Shown here piece by piece: positions 1 through 4,381 of a DNA stretch of 5,384 bases. Numbering within the stretch: position 1 is the stretch's first letter; the number at the start of each line of letters is the position of its first letter. The DNA is from an uncultured Clostridia bacterium (lineage in GTDB: Bacteria > Bacillota > Clostridia > Peptostreptococcales > Anaerovoracaceae): assembly GCA_934277495.1 (NCBI GenBank), contig CAKQUI010000131.1, positions 1 to 5,384 of the forward strand. Reading direction: 5' to 3'. The notes beneath the pieces were generated by a model. That model worked only from the letters and a program-made list of their open reading frames with translations. It searched no databases and was not told the origin of the DNA. Both the position numbers and the translations under genes were made by a program.

Positions 1-49
1 CTATATACCTGAAGTATGTCTGTACCGGTTTGTTCGTACCCTTGTTCAT
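1..49 (-). CDS. Possible start of a further minus-strand gene, cut by the window edge
   Basis: An open frame reads MNKGTNKPVQTYFRYI and runs off the left edge. The ATG at 49-47 is preceded by GAAGGGA at 64-58, with 9 bases between the GGG and the start codon, a reasonable ribosome binding site. An in-frame ATG at 70-68 would add seven residues but has no Shine-Dalgarno sequence. Only 16 residues are visible, so no family can be named. It lies 85 bases downstream of the zinc-ribbon gene on the same strand and may be co-transcribed with it, because no terminator with a T tract separates them. The call rests only on the ribosome binding site and the open frame. Confidence 0.4.
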   Translation of the reverse strand, partial: MNKGTNKPVQTYFRYI

Positions 50-134
50 TAATGATTTCCCTTCATTCATAATCTAAATACACTGCGTCAGCATACCATG
101 TACGCCGATATTTCTGATACTGGAACATCTGCCG

Positions 135-644
135 TCACATCATCGCCAGTATCGAGAAAAAGCCTGTTGCAAAGAGGGCAGCTATCAGTGCAGCAGCTAC
201 TATCATCGAGCAGAACATCGATCTGGCGTAGTTTCTGCGATTGATATTACTGTCGTCCAGTGCGAAAATTATCATCATTATCAGACCTGCCACCGGCAGT
301 GCGAAAAGCAGCGAATATCCGAAATATGCCCATGCGCTGAGCGGTCTGAGATTCGCCGGTATACTGCCATACATACCATTCATGTTTCCGCCTGGCATAC
401 CGCCGCTGTACTGTCCACACCCTTCCTGGCTTCCAGGACCGCTGTTTGCACCACAAGCCTGATGATATCCGCTCCCGTGTCTCGCCCCTATGGTGATGAC
501 TTCATCCTCTGTATCATTTTCCGTTGTATCCGATGCTGTATCTATGCCGACCTTTATCACTTCTTCTCTGGTCAGTTTCGTACCGCATTTTCTGCAGTAT
601 GATGCACTTTCCCTGTTTTCTGCACCACAATTCCCGCAAATCAT
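135..644 (-). CDS. Zinc-ribbon domain membrane protein (two C-terminal helices), 169 aa
   Basis: This is probably a small membrane protein with a cytoplasmic zinc ribbon; its function is unknown. Residues 3-20 form the ribbon: C3-x2-C6-x10-C17-x2-C20, within MICGNCGAEN and CRKCG, typical of the zinc-ribbon domains at the N-terminus of many Firmicutes proteins. Residues 25-55 are acidic and polar. Residues 56-94 are a Gly/Ser/Asn/Met-rich linker with two extra cysteines (C64, C76). Residues 99-129 (LRPLSAWAYFGY onward) form a first hydrophobic helix, the loop DDSNINRRNYARS (130-142) is conserved in related clostridial proteins as I recall them, and residues 143-168 form a second helix. The start at 644 is chosen because AGGAGG lies 8 bases upstream and the protein then opens directly into the ribbon. 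The frame stays open up to an ATG at 770, but that extension crosses the promoter and resembles no domain. The gene is monocistronic or leads a transcript running left. Confidence 0.85.
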   Translation of the reverse strand: MICGNCGAENRESASYCRKCGTKLTREEVIKVGIDTASDTTENDTEDEVITIGARHGSGYHQACGANSGPGSQEGCGQYSGGMPGGNMNGMYGSIPANLRPLSAWAYFGYSLLFALPVAGLIMMIIFALDDSNINRRNYARSMFCSMIVAAALIAALFATGFFSILAMM

Positions 645-652
645 ATTTTGTT

Positions 653-658
653 CCTCCT
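653..658 (-). promoter_or_regulatory. Ribosome binding site that fixes the zinc-ribbon gene start
   Basis: A perfect AGGAGG lies 8 bases before the ATG at 644-642. It decides in favour of this internal start over the upstream in-frame ATGs at 770 and 728, which lack a comparable site. Confidence 0.85.
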
Positions 659-667
659 GAAAATATC

Positions 668-688
668 CGATATCGTATCTTATGATAC
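668..688 (-). promoter_or_regulatory. Small hairpin and palindrome in the zinc-ribbon gene leader
   Basis: In the inferred leader between promoter and ribosome binding site, GTATC-ATAA-GATAC (675-688) can form a 5-bp hairpin with a 4-base loop. An 8-base palindrome CGATATCG (668-675) abuts it. These could be an operator or a weak mRNA structure; such AT-rich dyads also occur by chance. Confidence 0.25.
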
Positions 689-699
689 ATGTATTTATG

Positions 700-727
700 A
701 TTATATCATATCCCGCACGACTGTTCA
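700..727 (-). promoter_or_regulatory. Sigma-A-type promoter for the zinc-ribbon gene
   Basis: On the minus strand a consensus -10 box TATAAT (705-700) is preceded by TG one base upstream, making an extended -10 (TGATATAAT). A weak -35 TGAACA (727-722; 4 of 6 matches) sits 16 bases upstream. Transcription would start near 693, giving a leader of about 48 bases. A second, weaker candidate lies upstream: ATGACC (781-776), a 17-base spacer, then TACAAT (758-753). The extended -10 is the stronger evidence. Confidence 0.6.
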
Positions 728-820
728 TGAAAAAAAAGCCATATATCACATGATTGTAATATTCAGTCACATAAAGGTCATTTTCTGCAGTATGATAATG
801 AACCTAACTCCATCGGCATA

Positions 821-848
821 CAGTCGGGCAGCTGCCCTCTGATTTTTT
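821..848 (+). terminator. Intrinsic-terminator-like hairpin on the plus strand (palindrome plus T6)
   Basis: The perfect 12-base palindrome GGGCAGCTGCCC (826-837) folds as GGGC-AGCT-GCCC. It is extended by CAG/CTG (821-823 with 839-841) across a small internal loop and followed by A and six T (843-848). The T tract fits termination of plus-strand transcription, yet no plus-strand gene precedes it in the window. It lies upstream of the zinc-ribbon promoter, so it does not belong to that transcript. Confidence 0.5.
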
Positions 849-859
849 ATAGCATAGGA

Positions 860-878
860 AATTTCTCGTAGAGAAATT
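860..878. repeat. Perfect 8-bp inverted repeat, 3-base loop
   Basis: AATTTCTC-GTA-GAGAAATT forms a perfect hairpin. It is the first of three consecutive hairpins between 860 and 963 in a gene-free stretch. There is no T tract next to it on either side, so it is not a terminator by itself. Confidence 0.55.
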
Positions 879-909
879 GACGGAGCTTCAAAGAAAGTAT
901 CTCAAATGC

Positions 910-928
910 GTTGCTGCATAGCAGCAAC
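910..928. repeat. Perfect 8-bp inverted repeat, 3-base loop
   Basis: GTTGCTGC-ATA-GCAGCAAC forms a perfect GC-containing hairpin. It lies 4 bases before the next hairpin (933-963), and the two could stack in one structured RNA or DNA element. Confidence 0.6.
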
Positions 929-932
929 ATAT

Positions 933-972
933 GTGCAAAGAAATCGAAGATTTCGTCTTGCACACTTTTTTT
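933..972 (+). terminator. Intrinsic-terminator-like hairpin on the plus strand (T7 tract)
   Basis: GTGCAA (933-938) pairs with TTGCAC (958-963), and GAAATC (940-945) pairs with GATTTC (949-954) around a GAA loop. An asymmetric internal loop (A against GTC) separates the two stems. After two bases comes a run of seven T (966-972). The orientation indicates termination of plus-strand transcription. With the hairpins at 860 and 910 it could be the 3' end of a small RNA. No good plus-strand promoter was seen, so this remains tentative. Confidence 0.5.
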
Positions 973-995
973 ACATAACATCGCTCCACCTGCTG

Positions 996-1039
996 AAAAG
1001 GCTCTGCAAAAGCCATTAAATGACTGCTGCAGAGCCTTT
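996..1039 (-). terminator. Terminator of the M18-NAT-DUF445-ClC gene cluster
   Basis: AAAGGCTCTGCA (minus strand, 1039-1028) pairs perfectly over 12 bp with TGCAGAGCCTTT (1008-997). Inside, a further 5-bp stem AGTCA/TGGCT (one G-T pair) can form across a 2x2 internal loop, closing a 5-base loop. The stem ends in TTTT (999-996), and the run then breaks with C. The position 53 bases after the ClC stop codon fits the end of the operon. The U run is short, so termination may be partial. Confidence 0.7.
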
Positions 1040-1056
1040 GATCGTATAATTATGAT

Positions 1057-1084
1057 GTGCAGCGGTATCTCTACCCAGCTGCAT
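1057..1084 (-). other. Hairpin in the 3' untranslated region of the ClC gene
   Basis: On the minus strand GCAGC and GCTGC (1082-1078 with 1063-1059) enclose GGTA-GAGA-TACC, a 4-bp stem with a GNRA-type GAGA tetraloop, with a 2-base bulge between the stems. A flanking A-T pair and a G-T wobble extend the outer stem. It starts about 8 bases after the ClC stop codon. With no T tract it is probably not the terminator but may shield the mRNA 3' end. Confidence 0.35.
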
Positions 1085-1092
1085 CGTCACCT

Positions 1093-2343
1093 TTACTTGG
1101 CTTTCCTGTTGATGAACTTCAGCTTTGTCTTTGAGTACATCAGTTTCTGGCTCTCATAAAGCCCGAAATATCCCGACTCCATATAGCTTATGGCCACGAC
1201 GATCAGAAAATACGGCATATATTCCATACCGAAGAGTTCAAAAGCCAGCAGCAGCGATGTCACCGGACAGTTGGTGACGCCGCAGAATACAGCTGCCATA
1301 CCGCAGGCTGCAAAGACCGGTGCGCCAAAGCCTGCTATCTGTCCGAAGATACACCCGAAGGTGGCTCCCACGAAAAGGCTTGGGATTATCGCTCCGCCTT
1401 TATATCCGCTGCAAAGAGTTATGACTGTGAACACCATTTTCAGTGCGAATGCAGCGAAAAAGACTTTCCCGTCCAGCGCCTTCACTATCACATCCATTCC
1501 TGTCCCAAGATAGTCTGTCGTTCCCAGTATCTTTGTCATCAGCACGATGACTGCACCTCCTGCGACTATCCGTATCCACGGATTTTCGATGCGAGTCTGA
1601 AGGAAATGCCCTGTGCCGTGGAGCAGCTTGCAGAATATGATGCTTATACCCGCACAAAGCACAGCGAAAACTATCATCAGCAGCATACCTTTTGCACCCA
1701 TACCGATACCGGCTGGCACATGAAACTCTGTCTCATGGACTCCCATGAACTTCACTACTTCCGATGCTGTAAGCGCCGCCACACAGCATGGCACCAGAGC
1801 TGCATAGTGCATGATGCCTACGCTGACTATTTCCATGGAAAACACCGTTGCCGTCAGCGGCGTACCGAAAAGTGCCGAGAATGCTGCACTCATGCCGCAC
1901 ATTATCATTATCTTCCTGTCGTATTCGTCCAGCTTCATCAGCTTTCCAAGGGAACCGCCTATGCTTCCTCCAAGCTGCAGCGCAGCGCCTTCTCTGCCTG
2001 CCGAGCCTCCGAAGGCATGGGTTATCACCGTGGAAACTATTATCAGCGGAGCCATCCTCAGCGGCACATATGTACCTGAATGTATCCCTTCAAGGACACA
2101 GTTGGTCCCTGTGCCAAACTTGTCGAATCTGTAGACTGCCACTATGGCAAGGCCTGCCACCGGCAGTATGTAAAGCATCCAGGGGTGCCCCATCCTGAAT
2201 ACGGTAGCCTCATTTATGCAAAGCACAAAAGCACCGCCCAGTATGCCCAGCACGATGCCCGTTATCCCCGCCAGCAGGAGCCAGCGTATCAGTATATATG
2301 CCCTGTTGAGGCAGATCTTCATAAATGACATGATATGATCCAT
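1093..2343 (-). CDS. CLC-family anion channel/transporter, 416 aa
   Basis: This is a polytopic membrane protein of the chloride-channel (CLC) superfamily, moving an anion across the cytoplasmic membrane, probably as a homodimer. Family landmarks are in order: GTGTN (77-81) at the selectivity-filter GSGIP position, GREGA (116-120) with the gating glutamate E118, TPLTATVFSMEI (161-172), SGYKGGAIIP (312-321), and MYS (402-404) at the conserved anion-coordinating tyrosine (Y403). There is no C-terminal CBS domain, and the length is typical of compact bacterial CLCs. Two oddities are inferred from a by-eye alignment. The position of the internal proton glutamate (E203 in E. coli ClcA) is I172. The position of the central glutamate of fluoride-type CLCs (E318 in the Enterococcus casseliflavus protein) is A318. 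The substrate and the channel-or-antiporter question are therefore open. The start at 2343 follows AGGAAAG 13 bases after the DUF445 stop; ATGs at 2331 and 2322 are alternatives. It is the last gene of the cluster. Confidence 0.93.
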   Translation of the reverse strand: MDHIMSFMKICLNRAYILIRWLLLAGITGIVLGILGGAFVLCINEATVFRMGHPWMLYILPVAGLAIVAVYRFDKFGTGTNCVLEGIHSGTYVPLRMAPLIIVSTVITHAFGGSAGREGAALQLGGSIGGSLGKLMKLDEYDRKIMIMCGMSAAFSALFGTPLTATVFSMEIVSVGIMHYAALVPCCVAALTASEVVKFMGVHETEFHVPAGIGMGAKGMLLMIVFAVLCAGISIIFCKLLHGTGHFLQTRIENPWIRIVAGGAVIVLMTKILGTTDYLGTGMDVIVKALDGKVFFAAFALKMVFTVITLCSGYKGGAIIPSLFVGATFGCIFGQIAGFGAPVFAACGMAAVFCGVTNCPVTSLLLAFELFGMEYMPYFLIVVAISYMESGYFGLYESQKLMYSKTKLKFINRKAK

Positions 2344-2356
2344 GATGCAGTCTTTC

Positions 2357-3274
2357 CTAAATGAATACGTTGACGATACCTATTACTGCTCCTATCAGAG
2401 CGCCAAGGTTGATGACAGCCTGAAGCTCGTTTTTCATAACGGACAGCACCAGATCTTCAAGTTCTCTTACGTCCATCTCGTTTATTTTCTTTTCGACCAG
2501 AGACGATACATCTATATGTTTCACTGCACCTGCAAGAACGTCTTCCGAAAGCTTGTCGTATACCACTTCGATAGCTCTTCTGATAAAATCCTCCGGCTTC
2601 TCAGTGACTCCGGCATCTTCAAGCACCTGGGCAGGTTTCATGGCAGCAAGCCTGTCAGTTTCTTCTTTTATGACTGGCATAGCCAGTTCTGCGCCGTGAT
2701 TTCTGATGTATTCCTCCATCTTCTCACCGATGGGGCCTGCCAGAGCCTGTACCCGTTCTTCGTTTATGAACATAGCAGCCATCGTACCCTGAGTCTTCTC
2801 AAGGATAGCGGCACCTGCAGTGTCCATTATTATCGTCTTATAGTCAAGTTTTCCTGCCGATGCCGAGACTTTTTCCGCAATGGCTTCGTTTATCTGATCC
2901 AGCACCTGGCGGCTGCCTGCTTCATCGCCTGCATCTGTAACGCCTGCCGCTTTATCAAGATAATATTCTATCGTGTGATCTGTCCCTGTGACCATGCCGG
3001 TCATAAGATCAAGTATGTGTTCCCTGAGACTGCTGCTCCTGAGAGCCTCGGACATGTCTTCTCCGGTCACCAGCCTCTCCCCTACTGCCACGCCGCAGGC
3101 ACGGGCCACACGGGACTGGTTCCTGGGTATCACGCCGGGTGTGAAAGGCAGTGTCCAGCTGCCGATCTTTATCGCTTTTCTCGGTCTGAAAAGCATCTTT
3201 ATGGCTATATAATTGGTAAAATATCCTATCACTGCACCTACCAGCACAGGCAGCAGCATTCTTACAGTATCCAT
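2357..3274 (-). CDS. DUF445 (YheB-like) membrane protein, 305 aa
   Basis: This is an uncharacterised membrane protein of the DUF445 family (Bacillus YheB relatives); no reaction is known. With the chosen start, a hydrophobic N-terminal segment (6-24, LLPVLVGAVIGYFTN) leads into the signature IAIKMLFRP (23-31), then TLPFTPGVIPRNQ (41-53), both hallmarks of the family. Residues 60-285 are charged and probably helical, with no catalytic motif. The C-terminal segment INLGALIGAVIGIVNVFI (288-305) is a second membrane helix, again typical, so the protein should be anchored at both ends. The start at 3274 is preferred because AGGTGAT (3284-3278) matches the anti-Shine-Dalgarno sequence, with AGG 7 bases before the ATG. 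An in-frame ATG at 3289 would add five residues and overlap the upstream gene by 7 bases, with only GAGG 10 bases away. It is 8 bases from the upstream gene and 13 from the ClC gene, so the genes are probably translated together. Confidence 0.9.
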   Translation of the reverse strand: MDTVRMLLPVLVGAVIGYFTNYIAIKMLFRPRKAIKIGSWTLPFTPGVIPRNQSRVARACGVAVGERLVTGEDMSEALRSSSLREHILDLMTGMVTGTDHTIEYYLDKAAGVTDAGDEAGSRQVLDQINEAIAEKVSASAGKLDYKTIIMDTAGAAILEKTQGTMAAMFINEERVQALAGPIGEKMEEYIRNHGAELAMPVIKEETDRLAAMKPAQVLEDAGVTEKPEDFIRRAIEVVYDKLSEDVLAGAVKHIDVSSLVEKKINEMDVRELEDLVLSVMKNELQAVINLGALIGAVIGIVNVFI

Positions 3275-3282
3275 ATTATCAC

Positions 3283-3528
3283 CTACCATTTTTCTTTTTC
3301 CTCAGCCGGGTCAGCTGTATACGAAAACAGCAGACTCCTCTCACTGTCTGTGAGTTTCATCCTCCCGCATATCGTCTCCAGATTCTCACTGCTGATGACA
3401 AAGTCCTCTTCTGTGCACAGCCTGCTGAAATCTTCCTTGCTTATACCTGACTGGCTGAAAGTTATCTCGCCGCTCATTATCTTCCTGTCATATATCCTCA
3501 GGAATTCCACTGCAAAAGTATCTGCCAT
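3283..3528 (-). CDS. Small conserved-looking protein of unknown function, 81 aa
   Basis: I do not recognise this family. The protein is small, soluble and acidic, has no membrane segment or signal peptide, and is probably mostly helical. Residues 5-18 look like one amphipathic helix, and residues 29-69 contain a pattern of the type DFxRLC-x-F-x-LxxIC-x-LTxxE-x-LL. This resembles part of an XRE/lambda-repressor-like helix-turn-helix fold (for example C38, I53-C54, L59-T60, L66-L67), but the match is weak and no DNA-binding helix is convincing. The C-terminus is charged (AEEKEKW). Evidence that it is a real gene is good: AGGAG (3540-3536) lies 7 bases before the ATG, it fits between the acetyltransferase gene (27-base gap) and the DUF445 gene (8-base gap), and it fills the space exactly. 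It might regulate or assist the membrane protein next to it, but that is a guess. Confidence 0.75.
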   Translation of the reverse strand: MADTFAVEFLRIYDRKIMSGEITFSQSGISKEDFSRLCTEEDFVISSENLETICGRMKLTDSERSLLFSYTADPAEEKEKW

Positions 3529-3535
3529 TCCTTTT

Positions 3536-3540
3536 CTCCT
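3536..3540 (-). promoter_or_regulatory. Ribosome binding site of the 81-aa gene
   Basis: AGGAG within AGAAGGAGAA lies 7 bases before the ATG at 3528-3526, in the 27-base gap after the acetyltransferase gene. It is the main nucleotide-level argument that this small frame is translated. Confidence 0.75.
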
Positions 3541-3555
3541 TCTATCATCTAAATA

Positions 3556-4380
3556 TCAGTACGCTGCATCAAGTCCGAAAACATTCCTGAGCAGCCTCTG
3601 TTCATGTTCCTTCGACTGGATCTTTTCGATTGTCTGAGGTATGCCGTGATGTTCCACAAGGTATTCACCTGAGCGTATCGCATAAAAAACTCCGTCTCTG
3701 TGTATCGAGACCTTGAGCATCTTGTTGAACCTGGAACCTGGATATGCTTCTGCAAAGAACGTAGCCTGCACATAGTCCAGGTCGATATTAGGTTCTTCAG
3801 TGAATCCCAGCTTCCTGCGCCATCCGTACCCCGGCCTTTCCTGCCACATGACCCAGCCCCAGAAATCGTCCTTTTCCAGCCTGTATCTGCACTCGCCGTC
3901 AGTCTGTATCAGACCTTCTTCAAGGAGCAGCGGTATCCTGTGGTGATCGTAGTTGAATCCCACGTCTGTGAGCCATGTATCGCTGCCGTTCCTGACGCCC
4001 ATGACCCTGTGGCCCCTGCTCTGATACACATCAGTTTCTGCGATTATCCTGGAGTTGTAGCTCACCACATCGTATCCCAGTGATTCGAGAAGCCAGTTGT
4101 AGAGAGTGTTCAGCTCTGAGCATACCCCGCCTCTGCCGTTTTTTATTATCTTCTCGTAAAGCACATCCCGTTCCAGCGATGTGCTCCTGCCCGCCAGAAA
4201 ATCGATGTTTTCATATGGTATATGGGAAATATGCGCCTGCTGGAGTTTTCCCAGCAGCTCTATATCCGGATGCTCCGGTAGCTCTGCCGCTTCATCTTCA
4301 AGTCCGATGCGCCGGAAATATCCCTTTATCATTTCATGGCTCATTGGGCTGCCGTTTATTTCGCTGTATGAAACAGTCAT
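3556..4380 (-). CDS. Arylamine N-acetyltransferase, 274 aa
   Basis: This is a cytoplasmic enzyme of the NAT family (EC 2.3.1.5 type), which transfers acetyl groups from acetyl-CoA to aromatic amines, hydrazines or related acceptors through an acetyl-cysteine intermediate. The catalytic triad is intact: C87 in RGGVCSELN (83-91), H124 in GHRVMGV, and D139 in LTDVGFN (137-143). HIPYENIDF (53-61) is the usual N-terminal domain motif before it. The beta-barrel region (about 105-210) and a C-terminal helical part follow, and the length matches bacterial NATs (about 250-280). The start at 4380 is supported by GGAG 10 bases upstream, inside the end of the aminopeptidase gene, whose TAA is one base away. 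ATG at 4344 (M13) would give a more standard N-terminus but lacks a ribosome binding site. The physiological substrate cannot be read from the sequence: candidates are xenobiotic amines in the gut or a biosynthetic amine. Homologues in antibiotic pathways form amides, but no such cluster is seen here. Confidence 0.92.
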   Translation of the reverse strand: MTVSYSEINGSPMSHEMIKGYFRRIGLEDEAAELPEHPDIELLGKLQQAHISHIPYENIDFLAGRSTSLERDVLYEKIIKNGRGGVCSELNTLYNWLLESLGYDVVSYNSRIIAETDVYQSRGHRVMGVRNGSDTWLTDVGFNYDHHRIPLLLEEGLIQTDGECRYRLEKDDFWGWVMWQERPGYGWRRKLGFTEEPNIDLDYVQATFFAEAYPGSRFNKMLKVSIHRDGVFYAIRSGEYLVEHHGIPQTIEKIQSKEHEQRLLRNVFGLDAAY

Positions 4381-4381
4381 A

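Noticed and set aside
49..134. Hairpin CGGCGTAC-ATG-GTATGCTG (minus strand) after the zinc-ribbon gene as a terminator
   Set aside because: The stem relies on several G-T pairs and no T tract follows, so it is not a supportable terminator.
645..770. N-terminal extension of the zinc-ribbon gene (42 more residues)
   Set aside because: It overlaps the promoter and leader, lacks a ribosome binding site, and precedes a perfect AGGAGG placed 8 bases before the ATG that opens the zinc ribbon.
1022..1050. Possible plus-strand promoter with TATAAT at 1045-1050
   Set aside because: The -35 position (TGACTG) matches poorly, and transcription would run antisense into the ClC gene with no product; AT-rich chance match.
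1606..2198. Several overlapping plus-strand open frames opposite the ClC gene
   Set aside because: Their translations have no recognisable domain and unnatural composition, and they lie wholly within a well-supported membrane-protein gene.
2344..2400. Possible fluoride riboswitch ahead of the CLC gene
   Set aside because: The gap to the previous gene is only 13 bases, so there is no room for a leader RNA, and I see no such motif.
2342..3637. A 431-codon open frame on the plus strand opposite the DUF445 gene, the 81-aa gene and the end of the acetyltransferase gene
   Set aside because: The minus strand carries clear family signatures with good ribosome binding sites. The plus-strand product is rich in His, Cys, Tyr, Phe and Ser with no domain, and the frame is a by-product of codon bias on the coding strand.
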